Assembly: GCA_002050435.1 (NCBI GenBank)
Contig: MWYV01000004.1
Location: forward strand, 1 to 38,253
Length of the DNA stretch: 38,253 nucleotides
Origin: Chitinophagales bacterium 33-2
GTDB taxonomy: Bacteria > Bacteroidota > Bacteroidia > Chitinophagales > Chitinophagaceae
Reading direction: 5' to 3'
Below the pieces are notes generated by a model that searched no databases, had not been told where the DNA came from, and worked only from the letters and a program-made list of their open reading frames with translations. This document shows positions 1-7,992 of the stretch, in pieces (within the stretch, counting starts at the first letter, position 1; the number at the start of each line of letters is the position of its first letter). The position numbers were made by a program, and so were the translations under genes.

Positions 1-2
1 TC

Positions 3-2561
3 CCCGGAGGCCGCCACGTAGAATATGACGGCGTTTCCTATAGTGGACTGATCCAGGCAAACGGTGGCCGCATTCCCGCATACCAGTTCGACAGGGCTAA
101 AGTGATTGTAAGTCTGGGGGCCGATTTCCTCGGAACCTGGGTTGCTCCGGTTGAATTTGCACGCCAGTATGCGGCAGGACGTACCATCAACGAGCAAAGT
201 CCGACCATGAGCAAGCATTACCAGTTTGAAAGCTTTTTAAGCATGACTGGTTCCTGCGCTGATGAACGGTTTACACACCGCCCTTCCGAAACCGGAGCAG
301 TGGCCATGGCTTTGTTGGGTGCAGTGGGTGGACAGGCGCCTGCAACCAATTTCACCAATGCGAATTTGAAGAATGCCATTGAAAAAGTGGCAAAAGACCT
401 GCGTGCGAACAATGGGGCCGCACTGGTAGTTTGTGGAAGCAATGATCCTAATATACAGGCAGTAGTTGCAGCTATTAACAGTGCAATTGGTGCGCCGGTA
501 GAAGCAGGTGTAAGTATCAATACCCGCCAGGGAATTGATGCAAACATGATCGCGCTGGTAGACCAGATGCTGGCGGGACAGGTAGGTGCCTTACTGATTT
601 ACGGTGCCAATCCTGTTTATGATTATTTTGATGCAGAACGATTTAAGCAGGGCATGGCACGTGTGAAGCTTGCCATTTCATTCAATGAAAAATTGGATGA
701 AACTACTGATCTGTGCCAGTTTGTAATTCCTAACCATCACTTCCTGGAAAGCTGGGGTGATGCGGAACCAAGAACCAGTTTTGTTAGCTTCATTCAGCCT
801 ACGATCTTCCCTTTATTTAAAACACGCCCTTTCCAGACTTCTTTATTGAAATGGGCCGGTAACAATACCGAATACGAAAATTATTTCCGAGGTTACTGGT
901 CTGGCCGTTTAGGCAGCCAGGCAGCATTTGACAAAGTATTGCAGGATGGAATCCTTGCAAATGCACCCGGAACTTCACCAGCTGCAACAACAGGTGGAAC
1001 ACCTACTCCCATCGGAGATGCAACAACAGCCCTTTCAACCCAGAGAAGCAACGCCGGAACAGAAGTGGTGTTGTATACCAACATTGCAATGCTCAGCGGA
1101 AAACAAAGTGGTAATCCATGGTTATTGGAATTACCCGATCCGGTAACAAGAGCTACCTGGGACAACTATGCTATGATCTCCATGAAAATAGCAGATGAAC
1201 TGAGAATTAATTATAAGAATTCAGACTACGAATACTATCCCGAAAAGCCGGTAATTGAAATTACGGCGAACGGTAAAAAAGTTTCCCTTCCTGCCATGGT
1301 CATCCCGGGTATGGATCCGGATACCATTGCAGTGGCCGTAGGATATGGCCGCGGAGAGAAGTTCTCAAAGGCAACGCAGGGTGTTGGTAAGAATGTATTT
1401 CCACTGACGCGCCGCACCGGAAATAATTTCACTTATTTCAGCGATGCCGCGGTAACTCTGTCCGGCGAAATGCATAAAGTGGCGCAGGTGCAGATCCACA
1501 ACAGTTATGAAGGCAGAACGGAAGTGGTTAAAGAAACTTCACTGGCTTCATTTAAACTGCATCCAAACGCGTATAAGGAATGGCGCGAAGAACTGCATAA
1601 AGATTATGCCCCACAATCCGGCGACTACCGCAAGGAAGCTACCTTATATGGCGATTACGTGTACCCGGGGATCAAATGGGGCATGTCTATAGACATGAAC
1701 CTTTGTATAGGTTGTCACGCCTGTGTGGTGGCCTGTCATGCAGAAAACAATGTTTCTGTAGTTGGAAAAAATGAAGTGCTGCGCTACCATGATATGCACT
1801 GGCTCAGGATCGATCGTTACTTCGTTAGCGATAAAGAGCATCCTGAACAACTGAAAGCGGTGGTTTTTCAGCCAATGCTTTGCCAGCACTGTGATAATGC
1901 CCCGTGTGAGAATGTTTGCCCGGTGGGAGCAACCATGCATAGTTCTGAAGGGATCAACCAGATGGCTTATAACCGTTGTATCGGTACAAGGTATTGTGCC
2001 AACAACTGTCCTTATAAAGTACGTCGTTTCAACTGGGCTGATTATATCGGCGCAGATAGTTTTAAAGACAACCAGAATTTTGAGGGAGTTGGTAAATTGA
2101 ATGATGTGGTGCACCAGATGAATAATGATCTTACCCGCATGGTTTTGAATCCCGATGTGGTAACCAGAAGCCGTGGTGTAATGGAAAAATGTACTTTCTG
2201 TGTACAGCGCACACAACAAACCAAGCTTACAGCAAAAATGGAGAACAGGCCAATTGGTGGAGATGAAGTACAGACTGCATGTTCCCAGGCTTGTCCTACA
2301 AATGCCATCACTTTTGGAAATGTGAACGACCAGTCGAGCACTGTTTCAAAGATCCGCAAGGGAAATCCCCAGCGCCTGTTCTATGTGCTTGAACAAATCC
2401 ACACACTACCCAACGTATCCTACCTGGCCAAGATCAGGAATACGGAAGAAGTGATCCAGTTTGGACATGGTAATCAGGAAGGAAATAACGCGGGGCACGC
2501 CAACCAGCAAAAAGGTGAACCGGTTACACCACAGCATGCACCGGCAACGGATGGGCATTAG
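3..2561 (+). CDS. actB: Alternative complex III subunit ActB, iron-sulfur subunit (5' partial)
   Basis: The frame is open from the left edge, so the gene starts outside the window; the GTG at 102 is internal, because the upstream codons continue the same protein. The N-terminal two thirds resembles a molybdopterin oxidoreductase-like domain, which in known ActB proteins carries no molybdenum cofactor. The C-terminal part (about nt 1690-2320) is a ferredoxin-like domain with four cysteine groups: CIGCHACVVACH, CQHCDNAPCENVCP, CIGTRYCANNCP and CTFCVQ...CSQACP. Known ActB binds three [4Fe-4S] clusters and one [3Fe-4S] cluster; the third group has CxxxxxC in place of CxxC, which fits the three-iron site by inference. 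The protein sits on the periplasmic side and passes electrons from quinol towards the ActA/ActE hemes. The tail is rich in Gly, Asn, His and Pro. actC follows after 140 bp of repeat. Confidence 0.95.
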   Translation, partial: PGGRHVEYDGVSYSGLIQANGGRIPAYQFDRAKVIVSLGADFLGTWVAPVEFARQYAAGRTINEQSPTMSKHYQFESFLSMTGSCADERFTHRPSETGAVAMALLGAVGGQAPATNFTNANLKNAIEKVAKDLRANNGAALVVCGSNDPNIQAVVAAINSAIGAPVEAGVSINTRQGIDANMIALVDQMLAGQVGALLIYGANPVYDYFDAERFKQGMARVKLAISFNEKLDETTDLCQFVIPNHHFLESWGDAEPRTSFVSFIQPTIFPLFKTRPFQTSLLKWAGNNTEYENYFRGYWSGRLGSQAAFDKVLQDGILANAPGTSPAATTGGTPTPIGDATTALSTQRSNAGTEVVLYTNIAMLSGKQSGNPWLLELPDPVTRATWDNYAMISMKIADELRINYKNSDYEYYPEKPVIEITANGKKVSLPAMVIPGMDPDTIAVAVGYGRGEKFSKATQGVGKNVFPLTRRTGNNFTYFSDAAVTLSGEMHKVAQVQIHNSYEGRTEVVKETSLASFKLHPNAYKEWREELHKDYAPQSGDYRKEATLYGDYVYPGIKWGMSIDMNLCIGCHACVVACHAENNVSVVGKNEVLRYHDMHWLRIDRYFVSDKEHPEQLKAVVFQPMLCQHCDNAPCENVCPVGATMHSSEGINQMAYNRCIGTRYCANNCPYKVRRFNWADYIGADSFKDNQNFEGVGKLNDVVHQMNNDLTRMVLNPDVVTRSRGVMEKCTFCVQRTQQTKLTAKMENRPIGGDEVQTACSQACPTNAITFGNVNDQSSTVSKIRKGNPQRLFYVLEQIHTLPNVSYLAKIRNTEEVIQFGHGNQEGNNAGHANQQKGEPVTPQHAPATDGH

Positions 2562-2566
2562 GAATA

Positions 2567-2694
2567 GGGCTTTTGCTATTGGCTTTTGGCCTTTAGCAGT
2601 TAAGTCTGAATAATGAGAATTCAATTAAATCCTGCACTCAACCTGCAGGAAAGATTAATAAGCTAACAGCTAATGGCTAATAGCTAAAAGCTAG
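2567..2694. repeat. Inverted pair of AGCTAA-type low-complexity repeats between actB and actC
   Basis: The left arm (2567-2601) reads as a run of GGCTTTTG-type words. Its reverse complement resembles the right arm (2661-2694), which is a run of AGCTAACAGCTAATGG-type words with a 7-8 base period. The right arm ends only a few bases before the actC start codon, so it lies in the actC leader. The arms could pair imperfectly in RNA. A similar arrangement stands before actD and a single arm before tRNA-Asn. Confidence 0.7.
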
Positions 2695-2701
2695 AAATTT
2701 T

Positions 2702-4147
2702 ATGGCATTACTCAAATACGAATCGCAGGTAAGACCTCCTTTGGTAGATGGTAACAAAGATTATCACCAGGTGACAGAAGATATTTGTCGCCCAGTGGAG
2801 GCTAAGCCTTCCGGTTTGTGGTGGATCGGATTTATCATTTCCATTATCCTGTTACTGTTTGGTGTTTTTTCTGTTACGCGTGAAGTGATTTATGGTACCG
2901 GCCAGTGGAATCTGAATAAGACTGTGGGTTGGGGCTGGGACATTACCAACTTCGTATGGTGGGTAGGTATTGGTCACGCAGGAACGCTGATTTCTGCGAT
3001 CCTTTTACTTTTCCGCCAGGGATGGAGAACAGGTGTGAACAGGGCGGCAGAAGCGATGACGATTTTCGCGGTAATGTGTGCAGGTCAGTTTCCGATATGG
3101 CACATGGGTCGTGTATGGAATGCCTTCTTTGTTTTACCATATCCTAATACACGTGGTCCATTATGGGTGAATTTCAACTCACCACTTCTTTGGGACGTAT
3201 TTGCCATCTCAACCTATTTTACGGTATCGCTTCTTTTCTGGTACTCGGGTCTTTTACCCGATCTGGCCACGCTGCGCGACCGCGCAAGAGAAAAATGGAG
3301 AAAGAATTTTTATGGCCTCGCCGCTTTTGGCTGGACGGGTTCAACAAAACACTGGCAAAGACACGAAAGCCTTTCACTGGTACTGGCAGGTCTTTCCACC
3401 CCGCTCGTACTTTCAGTTCACACCATTGTATCGTTTGACTTCGCCACGTCAGTAATTCCGGGATGGCATACAACCATCTTCCCTCCTTATTTCGTTGCGG
3501 GTGCCATCTTCTCGGGCTTCGCCATGGTGCAAACGCTATTGCTGGTTACAAGAAAGGTGCTGGGTTTACAGGAATACATCACCATTGAACACATTGATGT
3601 AATGAACAAGGTGATCATCCTCACAGGTTCCATTGTTGGTGTAGCCTATCTCACAGAATTATTTATGGCCTGGTACTCAGGTGTGGAATACGAATGGTTT
3701 GCATTTAAAGAAAACCGTGCGAATCTTTTCAGTCCTTATGGCTGGAGTTACTGGCTGATGATGGGGTGTAACGTATTGTCTCCCCAGATCTTCTGGTTCA
3801 GGAAAATGAGAAGAAATCTTATTGTAACCTTCTTCATGTCTATTCTGGTAAACATCGGAATGTGGTTCGAACGTTTTGTGATCATTGTGACCTCGCTTTA
3901 CCGCGATTACCTTCCATCTTCCTGGAGTACTTATTATTCACCTACCGTCTGGGAAGTTGGTTTTTACCTCGGCACATTTGGATTATTCTTTACCTGCTAC
4001 TTCCTGTTTGCTAAATTCTTCCCTGTAATTGCAGTGGCGGAGATCAAGCATATATTGAAGCGCAGCGGTCAGAATTATAAACAGAAAATGGATGTGGTGG
4101 AAAGAAAGAGTGTGGAGGAATTTGCTTCAGAGCAGATGCATCATTAA
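2702..4147 (+). CDS. actC: Alternative complex III subunit ActC, NrfD/PsrC-like membrane quinol subunit
   Basis: This 481-residue polytopic protein has about ten hydrophobic segments from residue 40 to residue 450 and short soluble ends. It matches the NrfD/PsrC-like family, the membrane partner that holds the quinol site in alternative complex III. Its position directly after the iron-sulfur subunit actB, with actD, actE and actF following, makes ActC the clear choice over a generic NrfD. ActF later in the cluster is the second, related membrane subunit. The start is ATG at 2702, immediately after an AGCTAA-type repeat; I see no clear Shine-Dalgarno sequence, which is normal for Bacteroidota. 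Quinol oxidation is thought to occur at the ActB-ActC interface in this family. Confidence 0.95.
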   Translation: MALLKYESQVRPPLVDGNKDYHQVTEDICRPVEAKPSGLWWIGFIISIILLLFGVFSVTREVIYGTGQWNLNKTVGWGWDITNFVWWVGIGHAGTLISAILLLFRQGWRTGVNRAAEAMTIFAVMCAGQFPIWHMGRVWNAFFVLPYPNTRGPLWVNFNSPLLWDVFAISTYFTVSLLFWYSGLLPDLATLRDRAREKWRKNFYGLAAFGWTGSTKHWQRHESLSLVLAGLSTPLVLSVHTIVSFDFATSVIPGWHTTIFPPYFVAGAIFSGFAMVQTLLLVTRKVLGLQEYITIEHIDVMNKVIILTGSIVGVAYLTELFMAWYSGVEYEWFAFKENRANLFSPYGWSYWLMMGCNVLSPQIFWFRKMRRNLIVTFFMSILVNIGMWFERFVIIVTSLYRDYLPSSWSTYYSPTVWEVGFYLGTFGLFFTCYFLFAKFFPVIAVAEIKHILKRSGQNYKQKMDVVERKSVEEFASEQMHH

Positions 4148-4266
4148 GAGCGCCATGAGCGATCAGCCGTTAGCTGGTAGCGATGCGCAGTTTTGAAAGT
4201 GATTTAAACTTATGCTGGAAGGCGCTCATGGCTCATGGCTCAAAGCCCAAAGCTAAAAGCTAAAAA
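4148..4266. repeat. Inverted GCTCATGG/AGCTAA repeat between actC and actD
   Basis: Directly after the actC stop, 4148-4160 reads GAGCGCCATGAGC. At 4221-4266 there is a run of GCTCATGG words followed by AGCTAAAAGCTAAA, ending two bases before the actD start. The two GCTCATGG-type arms are reverse complements over about 8-13 bases. The layout copies the actB-actC gap, so the intergenic gaps here appear to have been filled by related repeats. Confidence 0.65.
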
Positions 4267-4268
4267 TT

Positions 4269-4859
4269 ATGGCGATTAAAAAATTCGTAGTAGGTTGTTT
4301 TGATGAAGAGCAGGTTTTATTTTCTGCGGTGAAGAACGTGAGAAAAGCCGGTTACAAGATCCACGATGTGTACACGCCCATGCCGATACATGGACTGGAT
4401 GCAGCAATGGGATTAAGAGATACCAGCCTGCACACTGCTGGTTTTATTTATGGCATTACAGGTACAACGGTGGCCTTTAGTTTTATCACCTGGGTATTTA
4501 CAACCGACTGGCCGATGAACATTGGTGGTAAACCATTCTTCTCGCTTCCGGCATGGATTCCCATCATGTTTGAGTTGACGGTTCTTTTTGCTGCTGTAGG
4601 CATGGTACTTACTTTCTGTTACCTCTGCCAGCTTGCGCCTTTTGTAAAAAAGGATCACTTTCATCCAAGATCAACCGATGATCTTTTTGTTATGGCCATC
4701 GAATGCACGGAAAAAACCAACGAAGATGAAGTGGCTGCCTTTCTTCAGAATATTGGAGCCATGGAAGTGAGTACGCAGTACAAGGAAACAGGATGGTGGA
4801 TGGGTCGTTACGACAGGGAAACAAAGCTGTTTGGAAAACAAGTAGAAGCTGTTAGTTAA
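4269..4859 (+). CDS. actD: Alternative complex III subunit ActD (DUF3341)
   Basis: The 196-residue protein begins with a soluble segment (MAIKKFVVGCFDEEQ) that in this family folds like a small regulatory or ACT-like domain. Two transmembrane helices follow (about residues 55-80 and 95-125), then a soluble tail. This is the DUF3341 pattern, known as ActD in alternative complex III. ActD anchors at the membrane and contacts ActB and ActC; it carries no cofactor. Its place between actC and actE is the standard order. actE begins 11 bases after its stop, so the two are surely co-transcribed. Confidence 0.93.
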   Translation: MAIKKFVVGCFDEEQVLFSAVKNVRKAGYKIHDVYTPMPIHGLDAAMGLRDTSLHTAGFIYGITGTTVAFSFITWVFTTDWPMNIGGKPFFSLPAWIPIMFELTVLFAAVGMVLTFCYLCQLAPFVKKDHFHPRSTDDLFVMAIECTEKTNEDEVAAFLQNIGAMEVSTQYKETGWWMGRYDRETKLFGKQVEAVS

Positions 4860-4870
4860 AATAATAATTG

Positions 4871-5575
4871 ATGCTGATGAAAAAATTACTGATTGCCGCA
4901 GGAAGTTTAGCCCTTGGATTTGGCTTTACAGGCTGTGACGGTGCAGAAGGTAATGATCCCGGGTCTTCATACGCGCCGGATATGTATTACAGCCGTGCGG
5001 TGGAAACTTATGGGTATAATAATATTACTGAACACGGAATCTACGACCACCTGGCACAAAAAGGTATTCATTATAATGGATTGCCTGTTCCCGGTACCGT
5101 TGCCCGCGGTGATATGAATTCCTATTATCTTACAAAGGATTCAACCGGACTTGCATCCGCTCAGGGATTACGCAATCCACTGGATACAATTTCAGCGTCT
5201 CCGAAGGGAATGAAAGAAGCAGAAAGACTTTACCTGGTGAACTGCGGCATTTGCCATGGACAAAACCTGGATGGCAACGGGCCGCTATGGAATAATGGAA
5301 ATGGACCCTATCCCGCAGCCCCGCGCAACCTGATGGACGCATACAGCAAGGCTTTATCGGATGGTCAGTATTTTCACGTGATTACTTTTGGCATCCGTAC
5401 TATGGGAAGTTATGCATCACAGCTCAGGCCTGACCAGCGCTGGTGGGTCATTAAATATATAAGAGAGAAACAGGGAGGTGGTGCAGCCGGTGCCAATAGT
5501 GCAGACACTACTTCAGCAGCCGGAACCGGAAATGCCGGCGCAGTCCCTTCCACTCAATCAAGTCAAACTAATTAA
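4871..5575 (+). CDS. actE: Alternative complex III subunit ActE, monoheme cytochrome c lipoprotein
   Basis: The precursor starts MLMKKLLIAAGSLALG and has a lipobox ending FTGC, so it should be a lipid-anchored protein facing the periplasm. One heme c site is present (CGICH, nt about 5239-5253). A plausible axial Met lies in the segment containing RTMGSY. The tail is a low-complexity Gly/Ala/Ser/Thr linker. I chose ATG at 4871; ATG at 4877 gives a more compact signal peptide and is equally possible, and an in-frame TTG at 4868 is unlikely. In the complex ActE carries electrons from the ActA/ActB side to the oxidase or to a soluble cytochrome c. Confidence 0.92.
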   Translation: MLMKKLLIAAGSLALGFGFTGCDGAEGNDPGSSYAPDMYYSRAVETYGYNNITEHGIYDHLAQKGIHYNGLPVPGTVARGDMNSYYLTKDSTGLASAQGLRNPLDTISASPKGMKEAERLYLVNCGICHGQNLDGNGPLWNNGNGPYPAAPRNLMDAYSKALSDGQYFHVITFGIRTMGSYASQLRPDQRWWVIKYIREKQGGGAAGANSADTTSAAGTGNAGAVPSTQSSQTN

Positions 5576-5598
5576 TCAGCGGAGAAAAATAGATTGTA

Positions 5599-6849
5599 AT
5601 GACATTCAGAGAACAATACGCAATACCTAAAAGATACAATACGCTTTCGTTCGTATTGATGGCAATAGGTATTTTGTCGATCGTTATTTTGTTTTTTACT
5701 CATGGTGCACATGCTGAAGAAAAAATGAGGGCCAGGTTCTGGGCTTCACTTTTACAGAACAGCGTGTATTTTCTCCTGATTGTAAATGCTTCCATGTTCT
5801 TTATTGCAGCAACTACGCTGGCATGGGGTGGCTGGCAAATGTCTTTCCGCAGGGTTACCGAGGCCATATCTGCCTGCGTACCGGTAATGGGCGTGATCAC
5901 GTTTATCATATTAATGGCTGTTGTTTTTGGTGGTGATCATACCATTTACCACTGGACAGATACCGAGCACGTAAAACACGATCATATTCTTTTAGGTAAG
6001 TCAGGCTTTTTAAATAAAACATTTTTCACTGTCTGGACCGTGATCACACTAGCCGGTTGGTCCTACCTGGGCTGGAAGATCCGCCGCATGTCGCGCAGTA
6101 TTGATGATAAGTCACTCACCCTGGAGGAAGGAAAAAAATTCATTTGGGACAATACCGTTTGGACTGCCATCTATGCATTTCTTTTTGCGCTGACCGTACT
6201 TTCATCGATTCCATGGTTCTGGTTGATGAGTATTGATGCACACTGGTATTCCACCATGTTCAGCTGGTACACTTTTGCAAGTTCTTTTGTTGCAGGTGTG
6301 GCGCTGATTACATTGTTTGTAGTATTTCTTAAAAACAATAATTACCTGGAGCTGACCAATAAAGAGCACGTTCATGATCTTGGAAAATTTGTTTTTGCAT
6401 TTTCCATTTTCTGGACCTACTTATGGTTCTCCCAGTTCATGCTGATCTGGTATGCCAACATTCCGGAGGAAACCATTTATTTCAAAATGAGGATGCAGCC
6501 TGCAAGAGATGGAATGCCTGCTTCACCTTACCGTGTTATTTTCTTCCTGAACCTGATCATCAATTTCCTTGCGCCGTTGCTGATATTGATGAAGCGTGGT
6601 TCAAAAAGAAGTTATGGAGTGATCACCATGATGTGTGTGCTGATCATTTTTGGTCACTGGCTCGATTTCTACCAGATGGTGATGCCTGGCGTGTCGCCGA
6701 ATAAAGTGCCATTCATGCTGGCAGATTTTGGTATTGCTTTGTTTTTTGTTGGATTGATCATGTTCCTGACCGTAAGGGCTCTTGCAAAAGCGCCTATGAT
6801 CCCGAAAAATCATCCGTTCATTAAAGAAAGTATCATACATCATACTTAA
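5599..6849 (+). CDS. actF: Alternative complex III subunit ActF, membrane subunit
   Basis: The 416-residue protein has about ten membrane helices and resembles ActC more distantly, as expected for the pseudo-symmetric membrane subunit of alternative complex III. It lies directly between actE and coxB. Conserved-looking polar and aromatic groups within helices include GHWLDFYQMVMPG near the C terminus, typical of the family. No separate actG is present after it; the cluster goes straight to the oxidase genes. The start is ATG at 5599, 23 bases after actE. In structures of the complex the ActF side contacts the aa3 oxidase in the supercomplex, which agrees with its place next to coxB. Confidence 0.93.
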   Translation: MTFREQYAIPKRYNTLSFVLMAIGILSIVILFFTHGAHAEEKMRARFWASLLQNSVYFLLIVNASMFFIAATTLAWGGWQMSFRRVTEAISACVPVMGVITFIILMAVVFGGDHTIYHWTDTEHVKHDHILLGKSGFLNKTFFTVWTVITLAGWSYLGWKIRRMSRSIDDKSLTLEEGKKFIWDNTVWTAIYAFLFALTVLSSIPWFWLMSIDAHWYSTMFSWYTFASSFVAGVALITLFVVFLKNNNYLELTNKEHVHDLGKFVFAFSIFWTYLWFSQFMLIWYANIPEETIYFKMRMQPARDGMPASPYRVIFFLNLIINFLAPLLILMKRGSKRSYGVITMMCVLIIFGHWLDFYQMVMPGVSPNKVPFMLADFGIALFFVGLIMFLTVRALAKAPMIPKNHPFIKESIIHHT

Positions 6850-6858
6850 AAAAATGAA

Positions 6859-6890
6859 GGTTTCGAATGGATCTGCATCCACACGAAACC
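6859..6890 (+). other. Stem-loop between the act and cox modules
   Basis: GGTTTCG (6859-6865) pairs with CGAAACC (6884-6890). Inside it TGGAT (6868-6872) pairs with ATCCA (6877-6881) around a four-base loop, leaving a symmetric 2x2 internal loop. It is not followed by a T-run on the + strand, so it is probably not a simple terminator there; an A-rich run precedes it. It sits exactly between the last act gene and coxB and could affect mRNA processing or stability. Confidence 0.55.
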
Positions 6891-6907
6891 GGAAAAAAGA
6901 ATAGAAT

Positions 6908-7966
6908 ATGTCAACTACCTGGATAATTGTAGCGTTTATTTTGGGTTTTATCATTGTCTTTCAGATTGCCAAGGCAAGTGAATATGTGGCTATTCTGAAG
7001 GGTGAGGAAAAAACCCGTAAGGAAACCAATAAGATCAATGCCTTTCTTTTGCTTGCATTTCTGATTGTTGGCCTATTTGGTGTATGGTATTGCAATGAAC
7101 AATTAAAAGGAAAAATCCTTCCTGAAGCGGCTTCCGAACATGGTGAGCGCATTGATACCATGATCCTGGTTACACTTATCATCACTTTCATCGTGTTTGT
7201 AATCACACAGGTGGCGCTTTTCTGGTTTGCATTCAGATACCAGGAAAAAGAAGACAGGGTACCTTATTACTATCCGCATAACAATAAACTGGAGATCATC
7301 TGGACCGTAATTCCTGCTATTGTGCTTACCATACTGGTTGGATTTGGATTGTATTACTGGTTCCAGATAACAGGTGAGGCACCAAAAAATGCACAGATTG
7401 TAGAAGTAACAGGAAGCCAGTTCAAATGGGAGTTTCGTTACCCCGGGAAAGATGGAAGGCTGGGTAGAAAATATTTTAAGGAGATCAATGAATTAAAAGC
7501 AAATCCGCTTGGGCAAATCTGGGATGATCCGGATAACCATGATGACATCGTTGCCAACCAGGAAATGCATATTGTAGTTGGCAAACCTGTAAAACTGATC
7601 ATCCACGCAAAGGATGTGATCCATGATGTTGGACTTGCACATTTCAGAATGAAAATGGATGCTGTGCCGGGTATGCCCACCACTATGTGGTTCACACCAA
7701 AATACACCACCAGGCAGATGAAGGAAAAATACGGGGAAAATTTCAACTATGAAATTTCCTGCGACCAGATGTGCGGAACAGGTCACTATGGAATGAGAGG
7801 TGTAGTGATCGTTGAATCACAATCAGAATTTAATGTATGGCAGGCCAAACAGCAGCCACAATACGCAGCAGCTATGGGCGGAGGCGCTCCGGCTCCTGCA
7901 AACCCACAAGCACCAGCGACTGATACAACAGCCAACAGTGCCGGTTCAACCAGAAATATTAATTAA
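6908..7966 (+). CDS. coxB: Cytochrome c oxidase subunit II (aa3 type)
   Basis: The 352-residue protein holds the CuA centre that accepts electrons. Four hydrophobic segments lie in the N-terminal half (about 4-20, 45-62, 84-106, 130-150), two more than the usual hairpin. The cupredoxin domain follows, with His239 (HDVG) and the CuA motif C285-x3-C289-x3-H293-x2-M296, all ligands intact. The tail is Ala/Pro/Gln rich with no fused heme c domain, so electrons must come from ActE or a separate cytochrome. The extra N-terminal helices are typical of Bacteroidota subunit II proteins found with alternative complex III. coxA starts 27 bases downstream. Confidence 0.96.
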   Translation: MSTTWIIVAFILGFIIVFQIAKASEYVAILKGEEKTRKETNKINAFLLLAFLIVGLFGVWYCNEQLKGKILPEAASEHGERIDTMILVTLIITFIVFVITQVALFWFAFRYQEKEDRVPYYYPHNNKLEIIWTVIPAIVLTILVGFGLYYWFQITGEAPKNAQIVEVTGSQFKWEFRYPGKDGRLGRKYFKEINELKANPLGQIWDDPDNHDDIVANQEMHIVVGKPVKLIIHAKDVIHDVGLAHFRMKMDAVPGMPTTMWFTPKYTTRQMKEKYGENFNYEISCDQMCGTGHYGMRGVVIVESQSEFNVWQAKQQPQYAAAMGGGAPAPANPQAPATDTTANSAGSTRNIN

Positions 7967-7992
7967 ATCCAGAGGGATAAACCATATTAGAT

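Noticed and set aside
1644-2219. 191-codon minus-strand frame opposite actB
   Set aside because: It is the shadow of the iron-sulfur domain of actB; no family match and no independent signals.
102-2561. Start of the first gene at GTG 102
   Set aside because: The frame is open from base 3 and the upstream codons read as a continuous protein, so the gene begins outside the window.
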